DNA of 64,000 nt from [Clostridium] aminophilum (GTDB lineage Bacteria; Bacillota; Clostridia; Lachnospirales; Lachnospiraceae), in NCBI RefSeq assembly GCF_900101295.1, contig NZ_FOIL01000009.1, positions 1 through 64,000 of the forward strand, in the 5' to 3' direction. Position numbers and translations under genes: made by a program. A model generated the notes under the pieces. The model did no database searches. It was not told the DNA's origin and worked only from the letters and a program-made list of their open reading frames with translations. Shown piece by piece: positions 10,676 to 19,327 of the stretch. The stretch's first letter is position 1; each line of letters starts with the position of its first letter.

Positions 10676-11959
10676 TCAGTTCTGCGCCACATATCCTCTC
10701 ATCGCAAAATCGTAATTTTCCAGAGCCTGCTGAAGGTTCGCATCCGCAGTAGCCAGATCGATCTGCGCCGCGAAGAGCTGTGACTGGGCGCTCAGCAGTT
10801 CCGACGAAGAAGCCATGCCGAGCGCAAACCGTGTCTGCGCGCTGTTCAGCGCCTGCTGTTTCTCACTGAGCGCCGCCTCTGCCACTTTTCGGGCAGTGCG
10901 GTTCTGAACAGCGGTATTATACAGTGTGCTGACTTTTGTCTTGATATTCTCCTTCTGATTCTCGATGGTGCGTTTCATATTCTTGTAATCCACCGATCCC
11001 TCGGACATATTGGCAAACATCCGCTGATTGTATTTCAGCGACAGGTTGGCATCCATCGCTTTGGGAATATCCTCCGACGGATTCAGCACATCCACCTTTG
11101 CAGGGTCTGCAGCCGGGATATCCTGAATCTCCGGCTGATCATTGTATTTCCACCCGGTTGCCAAACAGAGTTTCTGGCGAAGCTGCTCCGCCGTCGCCTG
11201 CGTGGAAGTGATGGACGACTGAAGAGACTGGAGGGAATTCTGCGCTTTCAGAACATCGGTGGATGTCGCCATTCCGAGAGCCTGCTGATGCTGAACCGTC
11301 TCACAGGACTTCTGCGCCACCGCGAGATTGGCGTTCAGAGAATCCACGGATTTCTTTGTCAGATTATAGGAAGCGAAGAGCGCTTTGGTCTGCGCTTTCA
11401 GTCCCAGCTGTTTATTCTGAAGGCTCAAACTTCTCGACTCACTGTCCTCATAAGAGGCCGCCGCCGACTGTTCCGTGGAAAGGGCGCTCTGCTCCAGCAT
11501 CGCCGCTGCGGCGAGCATCGATGCATAGCCGGATCCGACCGCGCTGAGACCGGAAGATGTCACCCCCATTCCCTTCAGTGTTGTATCATTCATCACCGGC
11601 AGCATTCCCGTCAGATCTTCAATCGAAGAGAACATCGCTTCCATGGAGGAAGCGCGGTCCCGCATGGACTCCGCCTGATCGCGTAGATCATTGGCATTGT
11701 CCAGTTTTTTCTGCCGGACGGCATTGGCGTCCTCAACGCCTTTATTGCCCTGATATTCCGCCTGATTATTCAGATAATCCGGATTGTATTCCTCCACCAG
11801 CATTTCCAGTTCATCATATTCCATGACATTGTCCCGGAGTCTCGCCCAGGTTGCCTCGTCATGCGCAAACTGCGGGCTGGCCGCAAATGCCGCTGCCGGC
11901 GTAAGTGCCGACATCGCGGCGGCCAGACAAAGCGCAACGATCTTTCTTGTTCTGTTCAT
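10676..11959 (-). CDS. TolC-like outer-membrane-factor family protein, second copy
   Basis: This 427-residue protein has a Sec signal peptide (NRTRKIVALCLAAAMSALTP, Ala-rich to about residue 30). It continues as long heptad-rich helices, with the two related halves usual for TolC/OEP proteins: helical blocks with LGMATSTDVLKAQNSLQSLQ around the middle and LGMASSSELLSAQSQLFAAQ near the C-terminus. Start 11959 follows CAGGAGGAAACAGG. It is last in the operon, 53 nt after a first, shorter TolC-like gene. In Gram-negatives such proteins form the outer-membrane duct of tripartite pumps. If this organism has one membrane, they may instead form a periplasm-like or wall-spanning tube or act as a lipoprotein-free adaptor; this is inference. 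Confidence 0.85.
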   Translation of the reverse strand: MNRTRKIVALCLAAAMSALTPAAAFAASPQFAHDEATWARLRDNVMEYDELEMLVEEYNPDYLNNQAEYQGNKGVEDANAVRQKKLDNANDLRDQAESMRDRASSMEAMFSSIEDLTGMLPVMNDTTLKGMGVTSSGLSAVGSGYASMLAAAAMLEQSALSTEQSAAASYEDSESRSLSLQNKQLGLKAQTKALFASYNLTKKSVDSLNANLAVAQKSCETVQHQQALGMATSTDVLKAQNSLQSLQSSITSTQATAEQLRQKLCLATGWKYNDQPEIQDIPAADPAKVDVLNPSEDIPKAMDANLSLKYNQRMFANMSEGSVDYKNMKRTIENQKENIKTKVSTLYNTAVQNRTARKVAEAALSEKQQALNSAQTRFALGMASSSELLSAQSQLFAAQIDLATADANLQQALENYDFAMRGYVAQN

Positions 11960-12012
11960 CCTGTTTCCTCCTGCAATGACTGTTTTCCTTAAAATTGGCC
12001 CTTTGCCCGGCG

Positions 12013-13167
12013 TCAGCCGATGGTGATCAGACCGGCGCGGCCCCACTCATAATCATTCAGCGCCTTGACCAGTGCAAGGGACGCGGAAGTCTTCGCTCCC
12101 TCTGCCTGAGCATAGGACATCTGTTCCTGCAGATACTGCGCACGGTTCAGCATACCGAGACTCCATTTTCTCTCCGCTGCAGCCCTTGACGCCTGTGCGG
12201 CGGAAAATGCAGTCTGCGCTGCCTCATAAGCCTGCTTCTTTGACAGAATTTCCTGATACAGATTTTCCATCGCCGAGCGAATCTCCTGTTTGGAGTTCTC
12301 GACGGTACGGTTTTTGATTCCGCGGGCTCTCGTTCCCTTCGCGGAAGCGGATCTCGTGTCCATCAGCGTATAGTTGGACGCGATCGCCGTGTCCGTATCC
12401 GCATTCAGATCGAGATGCGCAATCCGCTCCGGATCCGGCTCCGGTACCGGGGAAAATGTCACCGGTTCATCCGCGCCGAATCCGAGAAGAACTTGCAGCG
12501 TCTGTCGCAGTGTCTGAAGTCCGGCATCCAGTTTCTGAACACTGTTTTCCGCCGAAAGCTCACCTTTCGCGGCGGAAAGAACTCCCGAGGTGCCTGCCAT
12601 TCCCAGCCCATAGCTGTCCTGTGCGCTCTTGTATCCCTGCGCCGCAAGCTCCTGTGCGATCTGCGCGGTCTGCCGGTTCGCCTCGGTCTGCTGATACTGG
12701 ATCAGCACATCCTCCACACTCTTGGTCAGATTGTTCTTTACCTGCCGGAGCTTTCTCTCATACTGTCCGGACAGGTCTTTGTTGCCGGTTTCGGCCGCCA
12801 GTCTCCGGAGCTCTCTCGCCGCGGATTTATATTCCTCATAGAGAAGGCGGTCCGCCTCTTTCACATCCCTCGCATCTTCCATCAGGCTGTCCGCCTCTTC
12901 CGCCATCGAATGTGCCGCCGCGCTGTTGATGGCGGAGCTGTTGATGGTCAGAAGCGTGTTCCGGTATGTCTGGTTATACAGTTCAATCCGGTCCGCAATC
13001 TCATCAAACTCAACCACCTTGTCTGCGAGCTGTGCCTTCCGCTCCTCCGTCATCTGTTCTTCCGAGACCTCGCCGGACGGACCGGCATAGGCCGCGGTCC
13101 CCCCGGAAAGCGTCAGAAGCGCGACCGCCGCCAGCGCGGCATACCGTTTCGCGAATTTATATTTCAA
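12013..13167 (-). CDS. TolC-like outer-membrane-factor family protein, first copy
   Basis: This 384-residue secreted helical protein has a signal peptide (basic start KYKFAKRY, hydrophobic core, AYA-G cleavage). It carries the paired motif LGMAGTSGVLSAAKGEL near residue 200 and LGMLNRAQYLQEQMSYAQ near residue 345, the same internal duplication as the following gene, so the two are paralogues. It is shorter than Gram-negative TolC (about 470). The start is TTG at 13167, seven bases after GGAGG. It lies between the RND pump gene and the second TolC-like gene and presumably belongs to the same efflux complex. Confidence 0.83.
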   Translation of the reverse strand: MKYKFAKRYAALAAVALLTLSGGTAAYAGPSGEVSEEQMTEERKAQLADKVVEFDEIADRIELYNQTYRNTLLTINSSAINSAAAHSMAEEADSLMEDARDVKEADRLLYEEYKSAARELRRLAAETGNKDLSGQYERKLRQVKNNLTKSVEDVLIQYQQTEANRQTAQIAQELAAQGYKSAQDSYGLGMAGTSGVLSAAKGELSAENSVQKLDAGLQTLRQTLQVLLGFGADEPVTFSPVPEPDPERIAHLDLNADTDTAIASNYTLMDTRSASAKGTRARGIKNRTVENSKQEIRSAMENLYQEILSKKQAYEAAQTAFSAAQASRAAAERKWSLGMLNRAQYLQEQMSYAQAEGAKTSASLALVKALNDYEWGRAGLITIG

Positions 13168-13211
13168 CTGCCTTCCTCCTGCATTTTGAACTGTTTTGAT
13201 TGTTCTTCCGA

Positions 13212-16200
13212 TCAGTCGATATCCATTGCATCCACTTTGCTTCTGCGGCTGACCACTGCGTAATAAACCGGAAGCATCAGCAGAGAAAGCACGGTCGAAG
13301 CCGTCAGACCGCCAATATTTACCATCGCCAGCCCCTGCATAACCTGTCCGCTTCCGCTGGTGGTCGCCGCCATCGGGATCATGGAGAGAACAGTGGTCAT
13401 TGTTGTCATCAGAATCGGGCGAAGTCGGGTCGCACCGGCCTCTATCAGCGCCGTTTTCTGATCCATGGTCATCCGGTACTGATTCGCGGTATCCAGATAG
13501 AGAATACCGTTGTTTACTACCGTTCCGACCAGCATCAGGAATCCGAGGAGTGATGTCATGCTGATCGAGATATCAAAGAAGAACAGCGATCCGAACACGC
13601 CGATCAGCGAGAACGGGATCGTGGACATAACCATCAGAGAGAATTTCGGAGACTCAAACTGTGCCGCCATAACGACGAAGATCAGGAAGATCGCCGTCAA
13701 AATTGCTTTTCCGAGCGATGCAAACTCATCGTTCATCATCTCGGTCTGCAGACTCTGGGCACGGGTGATGCCGTTCCGCATCTTCGGAGCCACGACATCC
13801 CGATAAATCTGATCGGAGATCGCGGTCTTTTCCTTTGCCGGAACGTCTCCCGCAAAGGCTCCGCTGATGGTCACCTGATACTGTTTGTTCTTTCTCTGGA
13901 TGCTTCTCGGACTGTCCTCAAAATAGATATCCGCCACATCCGCCAGTGCCACGGAACCGCCCTTGCTGTTCGGAAGAATGATACTCTGGACGTCCTCGAC
14001 CGTATCGTATTCATCGTCCGGATACTCCACCCGAACCTCGATATCATCACTATTGACCTTCAGCGTCATCGCCTTGTTTCCGGAAAGCATCATGTTGACC
14101 GTGCTTCCGATGGCCGCCGGTGAAAGTCCTTCCGCCTGTGCCTTCAGCGGATCCACATCAATCTTGACTACCGGTGCGGAGTTCTCCAGCGTGGAATGGA
14201 TCTGGGTGATATCTCCCCTCTCCTTGAGGATCGACACAACCTCGTCCGAAGCGTTCTTCAGCTCATCATACTGAGCGCCCTGCAGCATATACTGAACATC
14301 CGACTCGTTGGAGGATCCGCTCATCGAGGTCGAACTGGACATCGTAAGCGTAATCCGGCAGTCCGGATAAGCCGTGAGAACCGGCTTCCATTCATTGATG
14401 ATCTCTTTTGTCGACCGGCTCCGGTCCTTCTTCAGGTATGCCGTCAGCGTTCCGGACGAGCCACTCTGAACCGACAGACCGGTACTTCCGTAGGAGAGAA
14501 GGAAATGATCCACATCCGGATCCTTCTCAATAAAGTCCTCCACCCGGCCGAAGATCTCTCCGGCCTTCTGCATATCGGCACCCGGCCGGATGCTGATACT
14601 GATCTGCACCTCTCCGTCATCGGTTGCCGGCATCAGCTCCGTATGGATCTTGGTCGCAAGAAAAAAGGAGAAGATCAGAAGTGCCACGCTGACCAGCATG
14701 ACTCTCTTCTTTTTCTGAAGGAAACCCTCCATAATACCGCGATAGCCGTCCTGCATCCAGATCAGAGCCTTCGACAGCGGCGCCTTCTCGCGCTCTCTCG
14801 GCTTATAGAGCACATAGCAGAGCGGAACGATCGTCATCGCCGACAGAAGTGAAGCGAGCATACAGAACACAATGGTGAATCCCAGCGGCTTGAACATCTG
14901 GCCGGACAGACCGGAGAGTGTCGCCAGCGGCAGGAATACAACGCAGGTAGTCAGGGTCGATCCGATGATGGACATCAGGACTTTACCGCTTCCGTCCAGC
15001 GCCGCCTCATGGAATTTGTCGAATCCCTTCCCTTCCGTTGAACGGAAACAGCTCTCCAGCACAACGATGGAGTTGTCGACCATCATTCCGACGCCGAGAA
15101 CCAGCGCGCCGAGAGTAACGACGTTCAGAGAAAATCCCATCGTGCTCATCGCGATCAGGGCCACCAGAATCGATACCGGAATCGAGGTTCCGACGATCAT
15201 GGACGCCTTGATATCGCCAAAGAAGAGCCAGATGATGATCATGGAAATGATGACCGCGGCAACCATTGCCTCCATTACGCTCTTCAGCGAGCTGTTAATA
15301 CTGTCTGCGCTGTCGTTTACGACAACGATCTGAAGATTCGGATTCTCCGCGGTCAGGCGGTCAATTACCCGGTGTGCCTCTCTGGATACCTGCGCCGCCG
15401 AGGAACTGTCGTTCTTCTTCAGTGCCAGCGCGATGGTATCCTTCTTGTCATATCGGCCGATACCGGCCGCATCCTTCAGCGTATTCCGGACATTTGCCAC
15501 ATCCTGAAGGTAAATGGTGTTGCCGGAAGATAACGTGATCGGAACATTTTTCAGTTTTTCCGCCGTGTCAAAGGTGGCGCCGGTGGTAACCGAAAGCTTC
15601 TGGTCGCCCACCTTCGTCTTTCCTGCCGGGATGGAAAAGTCCGCAGCAGAGATGGCCTGAGCCACCGCAGAAATACTGAGCCGGTACTGACTCATTTTCT
15701 CCGGAATCAGCTCGATCTTCAGATACTGCTCCTGGCCGCCGCTGACATCCACGCTCGCGACGGAACTCAGTTTTTTGAATTCCGGAACGACGGTATTGTC
15801 CACATAGTTATAGAGATTCGATTCGGCGTCATTATTTACCGCCAGGGTCATGGACGCCTGCGCGTTCATATCCATCTCAATGATGGAAGGCGTATCCACA
15901 TCATCGGGAAGCTTGTTTTTGACGCCGTCCATCGCCTTCTTCAGGTCATCATAGGCCTTATCCATATCCGAGCCGTACTCATACTGAAGAAGCAGGAAGG
16001 ACATATTCGCATTCGAGTACGACGTGATATCCTTTACTCCGTTCAGTGTGCCGAGGGAATCCTCAATCGGCTGCGTAACCAGCGTATTGACGTCCTCCGG
16101 GTTGGCTCCGGGATAGGTCGCGTAAACGACCAGCATCGGCATTTCCATCTTCGGAATCAGCTCCATCTTGGATCCCAGAAAGGATGACACACCGAATACA

Positions 16201-16265
16201 AGAAGGCAGAGGACCACGAGAAATGTCGTGACCGGGCGCCTCAGAACTGATTTTGTAATACCCAT
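13212..16265 (-). CDS. RND-family efflux pump permease (AcrB/HAE1-like)
   Basis: This 1017-residue proton-driven inner-membrane pump starts MGITKSVLRRPVTTF, with TM1 at about residues 12-30, a large extracytoplasmic loop, TM2-6, a second loop and TM8-12. The TM4 motif reads GVGMMVDNSIVVLE, with one conserved Asp (VDN rather than the VDD of AcrB), as often seen in Firmicute members (from family knowledge). The porter-domain segments TYPGANPEDVNTLVTQPIE and LPNSKGGSVALADVADI are typical. Length and the two-fold internal repeat are normal. It lies 12 nt after the membrane-fusion protein gene. Substrates cannot be read from sequence; drugs, dyes or lipids are possible. Confidence 0.93.
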   Translation of the reverse strand: MGITKSVLRRPVTTFLVVLCLLVFGVSSFLGSKMELIPKMEMPMLVVYATYPGANPEDVNTLVTQPIEDSLGTLNGVKDITSYSNANMSFLLLQYEYGSDMDKAYDDLKKAMDGVKNKLPDDVDTPSIIEMDMNAQASMTLAVNNDAESNLYNYVDNTVVPEFKKLSSVASVDVSGGQEQYLKIELIPEKMSQYRLSISAVAQAISAADFSIPAGKTKVGDQKLSVTTGATFDTAEKLKNVPITLSSGNTIYLQDVANVRNTLKDAAGIGRYDKKDTIALALKKNDSSSAAQVSREAHRVIDRLTAENPNLQIVVVNDSADSINSSLKSVMEAMVAAVIISMIIIWLFFGDIKASMIVGTSIPVSILVALIAMSTMGFSLNVVTLGALVLGVGMMVDNSIVVLESCFRSTEGKGFDKFHEAALDGSGKVLMSIIGSTLTTCVVFLPLATLSGLSGQMFKPLGFTIVFCMLASLLSAMTIVPLCYVLYKPREREKAPLSKALIWMQDGYRGIMEGFLQKKKRVMLVSVALLIFSFFLATKIHTELMPATDDGEVQISISIRPGADMQKAGEIFGRVEDFIEKDPDVDHFLLSYGSTGLSVQSGSSGTLTAYLKKDRSRSTKEIINEWKPVLTAYPDCRITLTMSSSTSMSGSSNESDVQYMLQGAQYDELKNASDEVVSILKERGDITQIHSTLENSAPVVKIDVDPLKAQAEGLSPAAIGSTVNMMLSGNKAMTLKVNSDDIEVRVEYPDDEYDTVEDVQSIILPNSKGGSVALADVADIYFEDSPRSIQRKNKQYQVTISGAFAGDVPAKEKTAISDQIYRDVVAPKMRNGITRAQSLQTEMMNDEFASLGKAILTAIFLIFVVMAAQFESPKFSLMVMSTIPFSLIGVFGSLFFFDISISMTSLLGFLMLVGTVVNNGILYLDTANQYRMTMDQKTALIEAGATRLRPILMTTMTTVLSMIPMAATTSGSGQVMQGLAMVNIGGLTASTVLSLLMLPVYYAVVSRRSKVDAMDID

Positions 16266-16277
16266 TTCCGTGCCCCC

Positions 16278-17411
16278 TTACTTCGCCTGACCGGCCTGAC
16301 TGTTCTCTTCCGCAGAACCGATCTCCGGATTTTCGTCCGTCTCCGGTGCTGTATCCGGTTCCGTGATCTGGACTTTCGCTCCCTCAAAGAGCTCGGATGT
16401 CCAGGTCTGGATCACCCGGGAATTCATATCAATGCCCTCGAGAATCTCCGAGTTTTCGCTGTCATACACGCCAACCGTTACCGGAATCAGGTGAACCGTT
16501 GTGTTGTCATCGTCCACCGTGTATACCTGCGCCTGGCCGCCGTTATAATAAATGCAGTCGGTCGGAATCGTCATCACGTTTTCCGCCTTGCTTCCGACAA
16601 CATAGAGTTTTACCGTTGCGCCGGTTGCGAGGTCGTCCGCACCATCCATGGACGCTTTCACCTTGAACAGTCCCGTCTGGCTGTCCACCATCGAGCTGAT
16701 CTCGGTGATCTGACCGTAAAACTCTTTTCCCTGTTTCTCAACGCGGATACGGTCACCGACGTTCAGATTTTTCACAATACGGTCTGTGACATTGAAGGAA
16801 ACGATTTTGGACCCTTCTCCGGAAATGACACAGATCACATTCTGCTGGGATACATTGTCATGCACCTCAACGCTCACGCTTTCCACGCGTCCTGTAATCG
16901 GCGCGGTGATATCACTGTATTCCATCTGATTCTTCAGATTCAGCTTTGCCGATTCCAGCTGAAGCGCCGCCGTGCGGGCAGAGGAGCTCGCCTGCTCAAG
17001 CTGCTGCTGGGAAATGTCTCCGGCCGCGGCAAGCGCCTGCATTCTGCTGAGATTAGTTGCCGCATCCGAGGCGGCAATCTGCGCACTGTCCCGGCTGATT
17101 CTCGCACTGTCAACCATTTTGGTATCAATATGAACCAGCTTCTGACCTTCCTGCACCACATCACCGGCACGAATTGCCACCTCAGTCACTTCGCCGGCCG
17201 CCTTCGGAATAACCGAAACAGAATCCGCCGGCTCAATCGAACCGGTCAGTCCCGTCTCGACGTAGATGGATCCTGTCGACGGTTTTTCAACCACGACAGC
17301 AGGCACTGCCGATGCAACATCGGTTTCGGGTTTCTGCATAAAACGGAATACGATAATTCCGCCAAGCAGCACAGCAGCTGCTGCACCAATGATCAGTTTC
17401 TTCTTTTTCAT
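16278..17411 (-). CDS. RND efflux periplasmic adaptor (membrane fusion protein)
   Basis: This 377-residue adaptor links the RND pump to a TolC-like duct. It has a basic N-terminus KKKK followed by one membrane anchor (IIGAAAAVLLGGIIVF, residues 7-22) and no lipobox. Next comes the first half of the barrel-sandwich domain (VIPKAAGEVTEVAIRAGDVV), a short helical hairpin (about 105-160), the second half (DITAPITGRVESVSVEVHDNV) and the beta-barrel domain (QTGLFKVKASMDGADDLATG). The C-terminus is Glu-rich. It is first after tetR, with a 172-nt gap in which I see no strong separate promoter, so it is likely transcribed from the TetR promoter. Confidence 0.92.
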   Translation of the reverse strand: MKKKKLIIGAAAAVLLGGIIVFRFMQKPETDVASAVPAVVVEKPSTGSIYVETGLTGSIEPADSVSVIPKAAGEVTEVAIRAGDVVQEGQKLVHIDTKMVDSARISRDSAQIAASDAATNLSRMQALAAAGDISQQQLEQASSSARTAALQLESAKLNLKNQMEYSDITAPITGRVESVSVEVHDNVSQQNVICVISGEGSKIVSFNVTDRIVKNLNVGDRIRVEKQGKEFYGQITEISSMVDSQTGLFKVKASMDGADDLATGATVKLYVVGSKAENVMTIPTDCIYYNGGQAQVYTVDDDNTTVHLIPVTVGVYDSENSEILEGIDMNSRVIQTWTSELFEGAKVQITEPDTAPETDENPEIGSAEENSQAGQAK

Positions 17412-17583
17412 AGAACGTTCTTTCCTCTCCGGCTCTCATCCGCCTGTTTATCAGGGTCCGATTTCTTCATCGGGCCTTCTGTTTTGTCATTTGATCCTAC
17501 GGTCCGTTCTCCGGGATTTTCGCATCCTTTTGAACTTCTGTCTCTCCGGACCTTCTGTATTTTACGCTGCCGTCCGCCTGATC

Positions 17584-18228
17584 TCAGTCATCCGGACAGA
17601 CCTCTCCGATCACGGCCACACCGCTGCGGAGAATCGACATTTTCTCCCGGAATTCCTCGATGACACATTGCTCTTCCGCACCGCCCGCATACCGGCTCAG
17701 TTCATAGAGAACCGACAGCATCGCAAGCTGCATAAAATTCTGAAATCGGGAAAATGGCATCTTCCGGAACTTTTCTTCTTTGTATGCCTCGTAGAAAGCC
17801 CGGAGTTTCCGCTCCATATCGGCGTTTTTCTCACTTTCTTCCACACAGGGAAAAAGTTTCAGCGCCGATTCCGGATTCTCATTCACGAGAATGTGGCCGA
17901 TAAAATCACGGACCTGCGTATCCTGACAGTGCTCAATGATCATCTGAAAGATGTCGCGGAACATTTCCCATACATCCCCTCCGGTTTTTTTCAGGGATTT
18001 CTGTGCCTCCCGCTCGATGGCCCGCTGATAGGACTCCAGAAGATAGTTCAGAAGATCCCATTTGTCTTCAAAATACGTATAAAAACTTCCTCTGGAAATA
18101 TCCGCATCTTTGACAATGCGGTTGATCGAAACAAGGTCCAGCGTCTGCGCTGCAAATTCACGAAATGCTGCCTGTCTGATCGCCTTCTGTTTTTCCATCG
18201 GAAGACGAAAAAACCGTTCTGTCGGCAT
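17584..18228 (-). CDS. TetR/AcrR-family repressor of the efflux operon
   Basis: This 214-residue regulator has an N-terminal helix-turn-helix at about residues 12-55 (IRQAAFREFAAQTLDLVSIN, then DADISRGSFYTYF, the TetR signature) and a variable helical ligand-binding domain. The ATG at 18228 follows TTAGGAGGAACCGAT; the longer frame to 18264 lacks a site. It heads the efflux operon. The promoter 150 bp upstream carries two perfect operators (18361-18375, 18384-18398), one covering the -35/-10 spacer, which suggests direct autorepression and ligand-induced derepression of the whole pump operon. The ligand is unknown. Confidence 0.92.
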   Translation of the reverse strand: MPTERFFRLPMEKQKAIRQAAFREFAAQTLDLVSINRIVKDADISRGSFYTYFEDKWDLLNYLLESYQRAIEREAQKSLKKTGGDVWEMFRDIFQMIIEHCQDTQVRDFIGHILVNENPESALKLFPCVEESEKNADMERKLRAFYEAYKEEKFRKMPFSRFQNFMQLAMLSVLYELSRYAGGAEEQCVIEEFREKMSILRSGVAVIGEVCPDD

Positions 18229-18360
18229 ATCGGTTCCTCCTAACCTTTTGCTCCTGTCTGCCATCCGGGTCCATACCTGATCTATGTCCGCATCGGTGCC
18301 GCTTCTGCCTCGAACCGGCAGGGATCACCGAAAGACTCGCATCTCCATGGCTCCCGTTTA

Positions 18361-18406
18361 GTGACAATCTGTCACCCATTATAGTGACACCCTGTCACCT
18401 TGTCAA
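18361..18406 (-). promoter_or_regulatory. Efflux operon promoter with two TetR operators
   Basis: On the minus strand TTGACA (18406-18401), a 17-bp spacer and TATAAT (18383-18378) form a near-consensus promoter. GTGACACCCTGTCAC (18384-18398) fills the spacer, and GTGACAATCTGTCAC (18361-18375) lies just after the -10. Both are GTGACA-N3-TGTCAC palindromes centred 23 bp apart. Confidence 0.9.
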
Positions 18407-18543
18407 CGCAGTTCACCTTTGTTTATTGTTTTTTTATCTTTCGGCTGACTTTTGTTTAAAGATAATTTTTTCTTTTCCTCAGCGGCGTACACATTCCTCA
18501 CAGCGCTTTTTACCATAGAAAGTGCGGAACTCTTTCCTTTGAC
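18407..18543. other. Non-coding spacer between efflux promoter and gntR terminator
   Basis: This T-rich stretch on the plus strand lies between the TetR-controlled promoter and the gntR terminator. I see no open frame with a ribosome binding site and no RNA fold. Confidence 0.6.
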
Positions 18544-18584
18544 AAAAAAAATCCGGGGCATGCCGCAATGACATGCCCCGGATT
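18544..18584 (-). terminator. Terminator of the ispE-gntR operon
   Basis: AATCCGGGGCATG (18550-18562) pairs perfectly with CATGCCCCGGATT (18572-18584). On the minus strand it is followed by a run of eight T (18551-18544). Confidence 0.93.
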
Positions 18585-18610
18585 AAATTTCGCTGCAGAC
18601 GGTGTCTCCG

Positions 18611-19327
18611 TCAGCGTTTTCCTTTTTTTGCCTGCGCCTGCTTCTCTTCCAGCGCCTCCTGATCTCTCAGGTTTTTTAATACCGTGAACTCCTGATTATC
18701 GATGTGCTCACGGATCGCCTTAGACGCCTCCGGGATATTCTTCTCCAGAAGAGTCTTCATAATATGCTCATGTTCTCTGCAGAGCACATCGTGCTGTTCT
18801 CCGTCCTTGATATATTCCAGGCGATACCGGTACATCTGCTCCCGGAGGTTGTTCAGGATCTGAACCAGCTTTGCGTTGCCGGTGGAATAGTAGATCACAT
18901 CGTGATACGCCTCATCCGACTCCGCAATCTTCAGGGAATCGCCGGTGGCAATGGCCTGAACGAATACCTTCTCCGCCTCTTCCAGATCGTGGTACTGCTC
19001 CGGCGTCATTCTGCGGCACGCCAGCGTAATCGCGAGATCCTCCAGCGAGCGTCTCACCTCCAGAACATCCTGCAGCATCTTGGAGGAAATCTTTGCGACC
19101 TCCGCGCCTCTGCGCGGGATCATCAGAACCAGTCCCTCCTGTTCCAGCTTGTGGATCGCCTCACGGACCGGAGTACGGCTGACTCCCAGCTGGTTTGCCA
19201 GCTTGATCTCCATCAGTCGCTCTCCCGGTGCCAGTTCTCCTTTCAGAATCGCCGCACGAAGTGTCTTGAAGACAACATCGCGGAGCGGCAGATATTCACT
19301 CATGTCAACTTCAAACTTATCTGTCAC
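18611..19327 (-). CDS. GntR-family regulator, FadR/FCD subfamily
   Basis: This 238-residue transcription factor has an N-terminal winged helix (about residues 12-75: AILKGELAPGERLMEIKLAN, then LGVSRTPVREAIHKLEQEGL). An all-helical FCD ligand domain follows (EVRRSLEDLAITLACRRM, with His residues in EAYHDVIY and REHEHIM of the kind that bind a metal in this family). The C-terminus is Lys-rich. The start is GTG within a 4-nt overlap (GTGA) with the ispE stop, so it is translationally coupled. A TGTATACA palindrome at the ispE promoter fits an FCD operator, suggesting autoregulation. The ligand is unknown; acids such as sugar acids or short carboxylates are usual in the family. Confidence 0.92.
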   Translation of the reverse strand: MTDKFEVDMSEYLPLRDVVFKTLRAAILKGELAPGERLMEIKLANQLGVSRTPVREAIHKLEQEGLVLMIPRRGAEVAKISSKMLQDVLEVRRSLEDLAITLACRRMTPEQYHDLEEAEKVFVQAIATGDSLKIAESDEAYHDVIYYSTGNAKLVQILNNLREQMYRYRLEYIKDGEQHDVLCREHEHIMKTLLEKNIPEASKAIREHIDNQEFTVLKNLRDQEALEEKQAQAKKGKR

